This document shows positions 1-13,100 of a stretch of DNA of 64,000 nucleotides, piece after piece. The notes under the pieces were generated by a model. That model had not been told where the DNA came from. It searched no databases and saw nothing but the letters and a program-made list of their open reading frames with translations. Location of the stretch: positions 80,531,128-80,595,127 of the forward strand of contig CM026387.1 of assembly GCA_014843695.1 (NCBI GenBank). Reading direction: 5' to 3'. Position 1 is the first letter of the stretch. Each line of letters opens with the position of its first letter. A program made the translations under genes and the position numbers. This stretch comes from Archivesica marissinica. Its lineage: Eukaryota; Mollusca; Bivalvia; Venerida; Vesicomyidae.

Positions 1-286
1 TCTTTAAATGTATCGACGAGTAGATTACGGTAATGCAAAAATGACAGTCGAAAGGTCAAAAGTTCAACCTTATATGAGCTATTTCAAACGTCTCCTACTC
101 ACGAACTGATGAGCCAATGTTCAAGAAACTGATCGTGTATGATCAATAAGTGAAGCCAATCCAAAGTTGTTAGAATAAAGTTTCCCTGTGATTAAAGATG
201 GCTGCACATATTCTTTAAACTGCAAGCCGGATTGGGACGAATCTTGGTAGGAATGAGCAACGTACAATGCTCTTTCAAAGTTAAAG
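1..286 (+). repeat. Dispersed/tandem repeat, copy A (unexpanded)
   Basis: This stretch aligns by eye with 640-929. Shared blocks include the TATCGACGAG-like start, the phrase ending CAATGTTCAAGAAACT near 117-132 (also near 773-788), and the segment around 220-286. At 243-269 it holds a single copy of the 27-base motif that is tandemly amplified at 930-3827, followed by CTCTTTCAAAGTT. It therefore looks like the pre-expansion state of the same repeat. No coding potential is seen. The family is not recognised. Confidence 0.75.
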
Positions 287-545
287 ATAAGATAAGATCA
301 ATTTTATTTTGAGTCGGCAAGACATATCACAAATAACATTAGCTCTGATGAGCTTTTATAACCGACTATATAACAACATGTGTATATGAATAACAAGAGT
401 AAAACAGCTATGGGAAATAAAAAATTGAATTAAATTAGACACTGTATGCTAAAACAGAACATGCTTATTTAGTCGAACAGTAAACTTAGACATAAGATGA
501 ACATAAGAAGCTACATAATAAAATATATCAAATGGGGACACTGTG
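287..545 (-). mobile_element. Possible 3' end of a non-LTR retrotransposon
   Basis: This segment separates the body of repeat copy A from its likely tail at 575-640, so it looks like an insertion. On the minus strand it ends in an AATAAA-like signal followed by short TCTTA/ATCTTATC iterations, as many LINE 3' untranslated regions do. There is no protein-coding part, so the class is inferred from the tail and the interruption only. It could instead be unrelated AT-rich DNA. Confidence 0.25.
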
Positions 546-574
546 ATCAAAAATGGTTGTGGCCCGGTAGGTGG

Positions 575-642
575 GAGGTGAAGTAGACGTCAACTTTAAT
601 TTTTGAGCGAATAATTATGGTCTTGTCATACGTTATATTGAA
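575..642 (+). repeat. Detached tail of repeat copy A
   Basis: The TTTTTGAGCGAATAATTATG region near 600-619 and the following CTTGTCAT resemble the sequence just after the 27-bp array (about 3857-3885, TTTTTGAGTGAATATTGTCATG). This supports a common repeat unit whose tail is separated from its body here by the 287-545 segment. Confidence 0.5.
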
Positions 643-929
643 GGTATCGAAGATGCAATAGCATCAAATACTTCTCCTAAGTCGGATGATTACGTCATCC
701 AAGATGGCCGTCAAAAGATCAACCTTTTATGAGATATTTCAAATATCTTATTCTCACAAACAACTGATCAACCAATGTTCAAGAAACTCTACTTGTATGA
801 TTCGTAGGTCCTTAGATCCGTTCCAAAGATGTTAAAATAAATTTCCCATGAATCCAAGATTGCCGCCGTCTAAAAATAGCACACATTCTTAAATTCTTCT
901 CACGAACCTCTAACCGGATTTTGACGAAT
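640..929 (+). repeat. Dispersed/tandem repeat, copy B, left part
   Basis: This is the second copy of the repeat seen at 1-286, with scattered substitutions and small indels. It runs uninterrupted into the first unit of the 27-bp array at 930. The phrase CAAGATGGCCGTC near 701-713 and a variant near 861-873 are typical of non-coding invertebrate repeats. No open frame of interest is present outside the array. Confidence 0.75.
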
Positions 930-3827
930 CTTGGTAGGAATGCTCGATGTACAATGCTTGGTAGGAATGCTTGATGTACAATGCTTGGTAGGAATGATGG
1001 ATCGATGTACAATGCTTGGTAGCAATGCTCGATGTACAATGCTTGGTAGGAATGATCGATGTACAATGCTTGGTAGGAATGCTCGATGTACAATGCTTGG
1101 TAGGAGTGATTGATGTACAATGCTTGGTAGGAATGATGGATGTACAATGCTTGGTAGGAATGCTTGATGTACAATGCTTGGTAGGAATGCTTGATGTACA
1201 ATGCTTGGTAGCAATGCTCGATGTACAATGCTTGGTAGGAATGCTTGATGTACAATGCTTGGTAGGAGTGATTGATGTACAATGCTTGGTAGGAGTGATT
1301 GATGTACAATGCTTGGTAGGAATGCTTGATGTACAATGCTTGGTAGGAATGCTTGATGTACAATGCTTGGTAGGAATGATCGATGTACAATGCTTGGTAG
1401 GAATGCTTGATGTACAATGCTTGGTAGGAATGCTTGATGTACACTGCTTGGTAGGAATGATGGATGTACAATGCTTGGTAGGAATGATCGATGTACAATG
1501 CTTGGTAGGAATGATAGATATACAATGCTTGGTAGGAATGATAGATGTACAATGCTTGGTAGGAATGATAGATGTACAATGCTTGGTAGGAATGCTTGAT
1601 GTACAATGCTTGGTAGGAATGATCGATGTACAATGCTTGGTAGGAATGCTTGGTAGGAATGCTCGATGTACAATGCTTGGTAGGAGTGATTGATGTACAA
1701 TGCTTGGTAGGAGTGATTGATGTACAATGCTTGGTAGGAATGATGGATGTACAATGCTTGGTAGGAATGCTTGATGTACAATGCTTCGTAGGAATGCTTG
1801 ATGTACAATGCTTGGTAGGAATGATTGATGTACAATGCTTGGTAGGAGTGATTGATGTACAATGCTTGGTAGGAATGCTCGATGTACAATGCTTGGTAGG
1901 AATGATAGATGTACAATGCTTGGTAGGAATGATAGATGTACAATGCTTGGTAGGAATGATAGATGTACAATGCTTGGTAGGAATGCTTGATGTACAATGC
2001 TTGGTAGGAATGCTTGATGTACAATGCTTGGTAGGAATGCTTGATGTACAATGCTTGGTAGCAATGCTCGATGTACAATGCTTGGTAGCAATGCTCGATG
2101 TACAATGCTTGGTAGGAATGCTTGATGTACAATGCTTGGTAGCAATGCTCGATGTACAATGCTTGGTAGGAATGATCGATGTACAATGCTTGGTAGGAAT
2201 GCTCGATGTACAATGCTTGGTAGGAGTGATTGATGTACAATGCTTGGTAGGAATGATGGATCGATGTACAATGCTTGGTAGCAATGCTCGATGTACAATG
2301 CTTGGTAGGAGTGATTGATGTACAATGCTTGGTAGGAATGATGGATGTACAATGCTTGGTAGGAATGCTTGATGTACAATGCTTGGTAGGAATGCTTGAT
2401 GTACAATGCTTGGTAGCAATGCTCGATGTACAATGCTTGGTAGGAATGCTCGATGTACAATGCTTGGTAGGAGTGATTGATGTACAATGCTTCGTAGGAA
2501 TGCTCGATGTACAATGCTTGGTAGGAGTGATTGATGTACAATGCTTGGTAGGAATGATGGATCGATGTACAATGCTTGGTAGCAATGCTCGATGTACAAT
2601 GCTTGGTAGGAGTGATTGATGTACAATGCTTGGTAGGAATGATCGATGTACAATGCTTGGTAGGAATGCTTGATGTACAATGCTTGGTAGGAATGCTTGA
2701 TGTACACTGCTTGGTAGGAATGATGGATGTACAATGCTTGGTAGGAATGCTTGATGTACAATGCTTGGTAGGAATGATGGATGTACAATGCTTGGTAGGA
2801 ATGATCGATGTACAATGCTTGGTAGGAATGATAGATGTACAATGCTTGGTAGGAATGATGATGTACAATGCTTGGTAGGAATGATAGATGTACAATGCTT
2901 GGTAGGAATGCTTGATGTACAATGCTTGGTAGGAATGATCGATGTACAATGCTTGGTAGGAATGCTTGGTAGGAATGCTCGATGTACAATGCTTGGTAGG
3001 AATGATTGATGTACAATGCTTGGTAGGAGTGATTGATGTACAATGCTTGGTAGGAATGCTTGATGTACAATGCTTGGTAGGAATGATTGATGTACAATGC
3101 TTGGTAGGAATGATGATGTACAATGCTTGGTAGGAATGATTGATGTACAATGCTTGGTAGGAATGATGGATGTACAATGCTTGGTAGGAATGCTTGATGT
3201 ACAATGCTTGGTAGGAATGATTGATGTACAATGCTTGGTAGGAATGCTTGATGTACAATGCTTGGTAGGAATGCTTGATGTACAATGCTTGGTAGGAATG
3301 CTTGATGTACAATGCTTGGTAGGAATGCTTGATGTACAATGCTTGGTAGCAATGCTCGATGTACAATGCTTGGTAGCAATGCTCGATGTACAATGCTTGG
3401 TAGGAATGCTTGATGTACAATGCTTGGTAGCAATGCTCGATGTACAATGCTTGGTAGTAATGATCGATGTACAATGCTTGGTAGGAATGCTTGATGTACA
3501 ATGCTTGGTAGGAATGCTTGATGTACAATGCTTGGTAGGAATGCTTGATGTACAATGCTTGGTAGCAATGCTCGATGTACAATGCTTGGTAGCAATGCTC
3601 GATGTACAATGCTTGGTAGGAATGCTTGATGTACAATGCTTGGTAGCAATGCTCGATGTACAATGCTTGGTAGTAATGATCGATGTACAATGCTTGGTAG
3701 GAATGCTTGATGTACAATGCTTGGTAGGAATGCTTGATGTACAATGCTTGGTAGGAATGCTTGATGTACAATGCTTGGTAGCAATGCTCGATGTACAATG
3801 CTTGGTAGGAATGATTGATGTACAATG
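930..3827. repeat. 27-bp satellite array, about 107 units
   Basis: The core of each unit is TTGGTAGGAATGCTTGATG followed by TACAATGC, 27 bases in all. Common variants are GCTCGATG, GATCGATG, GATTGATG, GATGGATG and TAGCAATG. Rare units are longer (an extra GATC, near 975, 2258 and 2556) or contain a partial repeat (near 1640 and 2957). The period is a multiple of three and the unit lacks stops in several frames, so long artefactual open frames run the whole length on both strands; these are not genes. The array is flanked on both sides by halves of one repeat copy and ends in CTCTTTCAAAGTT, exactly as in the unexpanded copy at 270-282. Confidence 0.97.
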
Positions 3828-4019
3828 CTCTTTCAAAGTTGTGATGTCAAATGTTATTTTTGAGTGAATATTGTCATGTCATAAATCAATTCGATTTGAC
3901 GAATTGTGGAGAGAAATCCAATAAACTTTTAGCTTTCATTTCAATCCACTTGTATTTATTGTGTACATAATTATTTGTTGTAAAATATGTTATATGTGGA
4001 ATAAACATGTTTAAACAAA
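3828..4019 (+). repeat. Right part of repeat copy B and AT-rich spacer
   Basis: The CTCTTTCAAAGTT that follows the single 27-base motif in copy A also follows the array here. The next 60 bases resemble the detached tail at 575-642. The remainder to about 4019 is AT-rich with no feature I can support. Confidence 0.6.
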
Positions 4020-4076
4020 ATCGAAGGTATCGACGAGTTGATCACTATGATCGTTATAGCAGGTGATTCCCGTATC
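4020..4076 (+). repeat. Stub of repeat copy C
   Basis: AAGGTATCGACGAGT at 4024-4038 matches the starts near 8-18 and 640-652. After about 4045 similarity is lost and the sequence passes into the 42-bp array. This suggests that a third copy of the repeat was interrupted near its start. Confidence 0.45.
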
Positions 4077-7000
4077 TACCAGGAAATACCAGTATCAACA
4101 TCATCAATACTAGAATAATACCAGGAAATACCAGTATCAAATCCACCAATACTAGTATAATACCAGGAAATACCAGTATCAACATCATCAATACTAGTAT
4201 AATACCAGGAAATACCAGTATCAACATCATCAATACTAGTATAATACCAGGATATACCAGTATCAACATCATCAATACTAGTATAATACCAGGATATACC
4301 ACTATCAACATCATCAATACTAGTATAATACCAGGAAATACCAGTATCAAATCCACCAATACTAGTATAATACCAGGAAATACCAGTATCAACATCATCA
4401 ATACTAGTATAATACCAGGAAATACCAGTATCAACATCATCAATACTAGTATAATACCAGGATATACCAGTATCAAATCCATCAATACTAGTATAATACC
4501 AGGAAATACCAGTATCAACATCATCAATACTAGTATAATACCAGGAAATACCAGTATCAACATCATCAATACTAGTATAATACCAGGAAATACCAGTATC
4601 AACATCATCAATACTAGTATAATACCAGGATATACCAGTATCAAATCCATCAATACTAGTATAATACCAGGAAATACCAGTATCAACATCATCAATACTA
4701 GTATAATACCAGGAAATACCAGTATCAAATCCATCAATACTAGTATAATACCAGGAAATACCAGTATCAAATCCATCAATACTAGTATAATACCAGGAAA
4801 TACCAGTATCAACATCATCAAACCTAGTATAATACCAGGAAATACCAGTATCAACATCATCAATACTAGTATAATACCAGGACATACCATTATCAACATC
4901 ATCAATACTAGTATAATACCAGGAAATACCAGTATCAACATCATCAATACTAGTATAATACCAGGAAATACCAGTATCAACATCATCAATACTAGTATAA
5001 TACCAGGAAATACCAGTATCAACATCATCAATACTAGTATAATACCAGGAAATACCCGTATCAAATCCACCAATACTAGTATAATACCAGGAAATACCAG
5101 TATCAAATCCACCAATACTAGTATAATACCAGGAAATACCAGTATCAAATCCACCAATACTAGTATAATACCAGGAAATACCAGTATCAACATCATCAAT
5201 ACTAGTATAATACCAGGAAATACCCGTATCAAATCCATCAATACTAGTATAATACCAGGAAATACCAGTATCAACATCATCAATACTAGTATAATACCAG
5301 GAAATACCAGTATCAAATCCATCAATACTAGTATAATACCAGGAAATACCAGTATCAACATCATCAATACTAGTATAATACCAGGATATACCAGTATCAA
5401 ATCCATCAATACTAGTATAATACCAGGAAATACCAGTATCAACATCATCAATACTAGTATAATACCAGGAAATACCAGTATCAAATCCATCAATACTAGT
5501 ATAATACCAGGAAATACCAGTGTCAACATCATCAATACTAGTATAATACCAGGAAATACCAGTATCAACATCATCAATACTAGTATAATACCAGGAAATA
5601 CCAGTATCAACATCATCAATACTAGTATAATACCAGGAAATACCAGTATCAACATCATCAATACTAGTATAATACCAGGAATACCAGTATCAAATCCATC
5701 AATACTAGTATAATACCAGGACATACCAGTATCAACATCATCAATACTAGTATAATACCAGGACATACCAGTATCAACATCATCAATACTAGTATAATAC
5801 CAGGAAATACCAGTATCAACATCATCAATACTAGTATAATACCAGGAAATACCAGTATCAACATCATCAATACTAGTATAATACCAGGACATACCAGTAT
5901 CAACATCATCAATACTAGTATAATACCAGGAAATACCAGTATCAACATCATCAATACTAGTATAATACCAGGAAATACCAGTATCAACATCATCAATACT
6001 AGTATAATACCAGTAAATACCAGTATCAACATCATCAATACTAGTATAATACCAGGAAATACCAGTATCAACATCATCAATACTAGTATAATACCAGGAA
6101 ATACCAGTATCAACATCATCAATACTAGTATAATACCAGGACATACCAGTATCAACATCATCAATACTAGTATAATACCAGGACATACCAGTATCAACAT
6201 CATCAATACTAGTATAATACCAGGAAATACCAGTATCAAATCCACCAATACTAGTATAATACCAGGAAATACCAGTATCAAATCCACCAATACTAGTATA
6301 ATACCAGGAAATACCAGTATCAACATCATCAATACTAGTATAATACTAGGAAATACCAGTATCAACATCATCAATACTAGTATAATACCAGGAAATACCA
6401 GTATCAACATCATCAATACTAGTATAATACCAGGAAATACCAGTATCAACATCATCAATACTAGTATAATACCAGGAAATACCAGTATCAAATCCATCAA
6501 TACTAGTATAATACCAGGAAATACCAGTATCAAATACATCAATACTAGTATAATACCAGGAATACCAGTATCAACATCATCAATACTAGTATAATACCAG
6601 GAAATACCAGTATCAACATCATCAATACTAGTATAATACCAGAATACCAGTATCAACATCATCAATACTAGTATAATACCAGGAAATACCAGTATCAAAT
6701 CCATCAATACTAGTATAATACCGGAAATACCAGTATCAAATCATCAATACTAGTATAATACCAGGAAATACCAGTATCACATCCATCAATACTAGTATAA
6801 TACCAGGAAATACCAGTATCAACATCATCAATACTAGTATAATACCAGGAAATACCAGTATCAAATCCACCAATACTAGTATAATACCAGGAAATACCAC
6901 TATCAAATCCATCAATACTAGTATAATACCAGGAAATACCAGTATCAACATCATCAATACTAGTATAATACCAGGAAATACCAGTATCAAATCCATCAAT

Positions 7001-9188
7001 ACTAGTATAATACCAGGACATACCAGTATCAACATCATCAATACTAGTATAATACCAGGAAATACCAGTATCAAATCCACCAATACTAGTATAATACCAG
7101 GAAATACCACTATCAAATCCATCAATACTAGTATAATACCGGGAAATACCAGTATCAACATCATCAATACTAGTATAATACCAGGAAATACCAGTATCAA
7201 ATCCATCAATACTAGTATAATACCGGGAAATATCAGTATCAAATCCACCAATACTAGTATAATACCAGGAAATACCAGTATCAAATCTATCAATACTAGT
7301 ATAATACCAGGAAATACCAGTATCAAATCCACCAATACTAGTATAATACCAGGAAATACCCGTATCAAATCCACCAATACTAGTATAATATCAGGAAATA
7401 CCCGTATCAAATCCACCAAACCTAGTATAATACCAGGAAATAGCCGTATCATATCTATCAATACTAGTATAATACCAAGAAATACCAGTATCAAATCCAC
7501 CAATACTAGTATAATACCAGGAAATACCCGTATCAAATCCATCAATACTAGTATAATACCAGGAAATACCAGTATCAAATCCACCAATACTAGTATAATA
7601 CCAGGACATACCAGTATCAAATCCACCAATACTAGTATAATACCAGGAAATACCAGTATCAACATCATCAATACTAGTATAATACCAGGAAATACCAGTA
7701 TCAAATCCATCTATACTAGTATAATACCAGGAAATACCCGTATCAAATCCATCAATACTAGTATAATACCAGGAAATACCAGTATCAACATCATCAATAC
7801 TAGTATAATACCAGGAAATACCAGTATCAAATCCACCAATACTAGTATAATACCAGGAAATACCACTATCAAATCCATCAATACTAGTATAATACCAGGA
7901 AATACCAGTATCAACATCATCAATACTAGTATAATACCAGGAAATACCAGTATCAAATCCATCAATACTAGTATAATACCAGGACATACCAGTATCAACA
8001 TCATCAATACTAGTATAATACCAGGAAATACCAGTATCAAATCCACCAATACTAGTATAATACCAGGAAATACCACTATCAAATCCATCAATACTAGTAT
8101 AATACCGGGAAATACCAGTATCAACATCATCAATACTAGTATAATACCAGGAAATACCAGTATCACATCATCAATACTAGTATAATACCAGGAATACCAG
8201 TATCAACATCATCAATACTAGTATAATACCAGGAAATACCAGTATCAACATCATCAATACTAGTATAATACCAGGAAATACCAGTATCAACATCATCAAT
8301 ACTAGTATAATACCAAGAAATACCAGTATCAACATCATCAATACTAGTATAATACCAGGAAATACCAGTATCAACATCATCAATACTAGTATAATAACAG
8401 GAAATACCAGTATCAACATCATCAATACTAGTATAATACCAGGAAATACCAGTATCAACATCATCAATACTAGTATAATACCAGGAAATACCAGTATCAA
8501 CATCATCAATACTAGTATAATACCAGGAAATACCAGTATCAACATCATCAACTAGTATAATACCAGGAAATACCATATCAACATCATCAATACTAGTATA
8601 ATACCAGGAATACCGTATCAACATCATCAATACTAGTATAATACCAGGAAATACCAGTATCAAATCCATCAATACTAGTATAATACCAGGAAATACCCGT
8701 ATCAAATCCATCAATACTAGTATAATACCAGGAAATACCAGTATCAACATCATCAATACTAGTAAAATACCAGGAAATACCAGTATCAAATCCACCAATA
8801 CTAGTATAATACCAGGAAATACCAGTATCAACATCATCAATACTAGTATAATACCAGAAATACCAGTATCAAATCCACCAATACTAGTATAATACCAGGA
8901 AATACCAGTATCAACATCATCAATACTAGTATAATACCAGGAAATACCAGTATCAACATCATCAATACTAGTATAATACCAGGAAATACCAGTATCAAAT
9001 CCACCAATACTAGTATAATACCAGGAAATATCAGTATCAAATCCATCAATACTAGTATAATACCTGGAAATACCAGTATCAAATCCATCAATACTAGTAT
9101 AATACCAGGATATACCAGTATCAACATCATCAATACTAGTATAATACCAGGAAATACCACTATCAAATCCATCAATACTAGTATAATA
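4077..9188. repeat. 42-bp satellite array, about 122 units, cut by a gap
   Basis: Each unit has the blocks TACCAGGAAATACCAGTATC, then AACATCATC or AAATCCACC/AAATCCATC, then AATACTAGTATAA. The two middle versions are intermixed. Each unit contains the perfect 10-base palindrome ATACTAGTAT. Units with GGATAT, GGACAT, CCCGTATC or CCACTATC are recurrent subtypes. Near 5680, 6560, 6640, 6720 and 8550-8630 single-base or short deletions shift the frame. The apparent hydrophobic or Tyr-rich proteins readable on the minus strand are by-products of the 14-codon period. The array runs into unknown bases, so its true length is unknown. Confidence 0.97.
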
Positions 9189-10188
9189 NNNNNNNNNNNN
9201 NNNNNNNNNNNNNNNNNNNNNNNNNNNNNNNNNNNNNNNNNNNNNNNNNNNNNNNNNNNNNNNNNNNNNNNNNNNNNNNNNNNNNNNNNNNNNNNNNNNN
9301 NNNNNNNNNNNNNNNNNNNNNNNNNNNNNNNNNNNNNNNNNNNNNNNNNNNNNNNNNNNNNNNNNNNNNNNNNNNNNNNNNNNNNNNNNNNNNNNNNNNN
9401 NNNNNNNNNNNNNNNNNNNNNNNNNNNNNNNNNNNNNNNNNNNNNNNNNNNNNNNNNNNNNNNNNNNNNNNNNNNNNNNNNNNNNNNNNNNNNNNNNNNN
9501 NNNNNNNNNNNNNNNNNNNNNNNNNNNNNNNNNNNNNNNNNNNNNNNNNNNNNNNNNNNNNNNNNNNNNNNNNNNNNNNNNNNNNNNNNNNNNNNNNNNN
9601 NNNNNNNNNNNNNNNNNNNNNNNNNNNNNNNNNNNNNNNNNNNNNNNNNNNNNNNNNNNNNNNNNNNNNNNNNNNNNNNNNNNNNNNNNNNNNNNNNNNN
9701 NNNNNNNNNNNNNNNNNNNNNNNNNNNNNNNNNNNNNNNNNNNNNNNNNNNNNNNNNNNNNNNNNNNNNNNNNNNNNNNNNNNNNNNNNNNNNNNNNNNN
9801 NNNNNNNNNNNNNNNNNNNNNNNNNNNNNNNNNNNNNNNNNNNNNNNNNNNNNNNNNNNNNNNNNNNNNNNNNNNNNNNNNNNNNNNNNNNNNNNNNNNN
9901 NNNNNNNNNNNNNNNNNNNNNNNNNNNNNNNNNNNNNNNNNNNNNNNNNNNNNNNNNNNNNNNNNNNNNNNNNNNNNNNNNNNNNNNNNNNNNNNNNNNN
10001 NNNNNNNNNNNNNNNNNNNNNNNNNNNNNNNNNNNNNNNNNNNNNNNNNNNNNNNNNNNNNNNNNNNNNNNNNNNNNNNNNNNNNNNNNNNNNNNNNNNN
10101 NNNNNNNNNNNNNNNNNNNNNNNNNNNNNNNNNNNNNNNNNNNNNNNNNNNNNNNNNNNNNNNNNNNNNNNNNNNNNNNNNNNNNNNN
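9189..10188. other. Assembly gap, exactly 1,000 N
   Basis: There are 1,000 unknown bases between two unrelated satellites (42-bp on the left, 59-bp on the right). The round size indicates a placeholder rather than a measured distance. Confidence 0.99.
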
Positions 10189-13100
10189 ACCTGTTGCTGG
10201 GGAACCTAGCCTTCTTAACATGTCATCATCCATCTGGTCGTATAGCAACCTGTTGCTGGTGAACCTAGCCTTCTTCACATGTCATCATCCATCTGGTCGT
10301 ACAGCATCTGGTGTAAGCAACCTGTTGCTGGGGAACCTAGCCTTCTTCACATGTCATCATCCATCTGGTCGTATAGCAACCTGTTGCTGGTGAACCTAGC
10401 CTTCTTAACATGTCATCATCCATCTGGTCGTACATCATCTGGTCGTACAGCAACCTGTTGCTGGTGAACCTAGCCTTCTTAACATGTCATCATCCATCTG
10501 GTCGTATAGCAACCTGTTGCTGGTGAACCTAGCCTTCTTAACATGTCATCATCCATCTGGTCGTATAGCATCTGGTCGTACATCATCTGGTCGTACAGCA
10601 ACCTGTTGCTGGTGAACCTAGCCTTCTTCACATGTCATCATCCATATGGTCGTACACATCTGGTCGTACAGCAACCTGTTGCTGGTGAACCTAGCCTTCT
10701 TAACATGTCATCATCCATCTGGTCGTACAGCAACCTGTTGCTGTGAAACCTAGCCTTCTTAACATGTCATCATCCATCTGGTCGTATAGCAACCTGTTGC
10801 TGGTGAACCTAGCCTTCTTAACATGTCATCATCCATCTGGTCGTACAGCAACCTGTTGCTGGGGAACCTAGCCTTCTTAACATGTCATCATCCATCTGGT
10901 CGTATAGTAACCTGTTGCTGGGGAACCTAGCCTTCTTAACATGTCATCATCCATCTGGTCGTATAGCAACCTGTTGCTGGTGAACCTAGCCTTCTTCACA
11001 TGTCATCATCCATCTGGTCGTATAGCATCTGGTCGTACAGCATCTGGTCGTACAGCAACCTGTTGCTGGTGAACCTAGCCTTCTTCACATGTCATCATCC
11101 ATCTGGTCGTACACATATGGTCGTACAGCAACCTGTTGCTGGTGAACCTAGCCTTCTTAACATGTCATCATCCATCTGGTCGTATAGCATCTGGTCGTAC
11201 AGCATCTGGTCGTACAGCATCTGGTCGTAAGCAACCTGTTGCTGGGGAACCTAGCCTTCTTCACATGTCATCATCCATCTGGTCGTATAGCAACCTGTTG
11301 CTGGTGAACCTAGCCTTCTTCACATGTCATCATCCATCTGGTCGTATAGCATCTGGTCGTACAGCACAGCATCTGGTCGTATAGCAACCTGTTGCTGGGG
11401 AACCTAGCCTTCTTCACATGTCATCATCCATCTGGTCGTATAGCAACCTGTTGCTGGTGAACCTAGCCTTCTTCATATGTCATCATCCATCTGGTCGTAC
11501 AGCATCTGGTCGTAAGCAACCTGTTGCGGGAACCTAGCCTTCTTCACAGGTCATCATCCATCTGGTCGTACAGCAACCTGTTGCTGGTGAACCTAGCCTT
11601 CTTAACATGTCATCATCCATCTGGTCGTACAGCATCTGGTCGTACAGCAACCTGTTGCTGGTGAACCTAGCCTTCTTAACATGTCATCATCCATCTGGTC
11701 GTATAGCAACCTGTTGCTGGTGAACCTAGCCTTCTTAACATGTCATCATCCATCTGGTCGTATAGCATCTGGTCGTACATCATCTGGTCGTACAGCAACC
11801 TGTTGCTGGTGAACCTAGCCTTCTTCACATGTCATCATCCATATGGTCGTACAACATCTGGTCGTACAGCAACCTGTTGCTGGTAAACCTAACCTTCTTA
11901 ACATGTCATCATCCATCTGGTCGTACAGCAACCTGTTGATGTGAAACCAAGCCTTCTTAACATGTCATCATCCATCTGGTCGTATAGCAACCTATTGCTG
12001 GTGAAACTAACCTTCTTAACATGTCATCATCCATATGGTCGTACAGCAACCTGTTGCTGTGGAACCTAGCCTTCTTAACATGTCATCATCCATCTGGTCG
12101 TATAGCAACCCGTTGCTGGGGAACCTAGCCTTCTTAACATGTCATCATCCATCTGGTCGTATAGCAACCTGTTGCTGGTGAACCTAGCCTTCTTCACATG
12201 TCATCATCCATCTGGTCGTATAGCATCTGTCGTACAGCATCTGGTCGTACAGCAACCTGTTGCTGGTGAACCTAGCCTTCTTCACATGTCATCATCCATC
12301 TGGTCGTACAGCAACCTGTTGCTGGGTAACCTAGCCTTCTTAACATGTCATCATCCATCTGGTCGTATAGCAACCTGTTGTTGGAGAACCTAGCCTTCTT
12401 AGCATGTCATCATCCAACTGGTCGTACAGCAACCTGTTGCTGGGGAACCTAGACTTCTTCACATGTCATCATCCATCTGGTCGTATAGCAACCTGTTGCT
12501 GGTGAACCTAGCCTTCTTCATATGTCATCATCCATCTGATCGTACAGCATCTGGTCGTATAGCAACCTGTTGCTGGGGAACCTAGCCTTCTTCACATGTC
12601 ATCATCCATCTGGTCGTATAGCAACCTGTTGCTGGTGAACCTAGCCTTCTTCATATGTCATCATCCATCTGATCGTACAGCATCTGGTCGTACAGCAACC
12701 TGTTGCTGGTGAACCTAACCTTCTTAACATGTCATCATCCATCTGGTCGTACAGCAACCTGTTGCTGGTGAACCTAGTCTTCTTAACATGTCATCATCCA
12801 TCTGGTCGTACAGCATCTGGTCGTACAGCAATCTGTTGCTGGTGAACCTAGCCTTCTTAACATATCATCATCCATCTGGTCGTATAGCAACCTGTTGCTG
12901 GTGAACCTAGCCTTCTTAACATGTCATCATCCATCTGGTCGTACAGCAACCTGTTGCTGGGGAACCTAGCCTTCTTAACATATCATCATCCATCTGGTCG
13001 TATAGTAACCTGTTGCTGGTGAACCTAGCCTTCTTCACATGTCATCATCCATCTGGTCGTACAGCAACCTGTTGCTGGGTAACCTAGCCTTCTTCACATG

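Noticed and set aside
812..3867. Very long open frames on both strands over the 27-bp array (repetitive His/Tyr/Ser-rich or Val/Met/Cys-rich proteins)
   Set aside because: A 27-base period without stops opens several frames at once; flanks are non-coding repeat, and unit variants do not favour synonymous changes in any one frame.
4054..9175. Hydrophobic or Tyr-rich proteins on the minus strand of the 42-bp array
   Set aside because: Two frames are open in parallel because the period is 14 codons, and small deletions repeatedly switch between them; this is satellite DNA.
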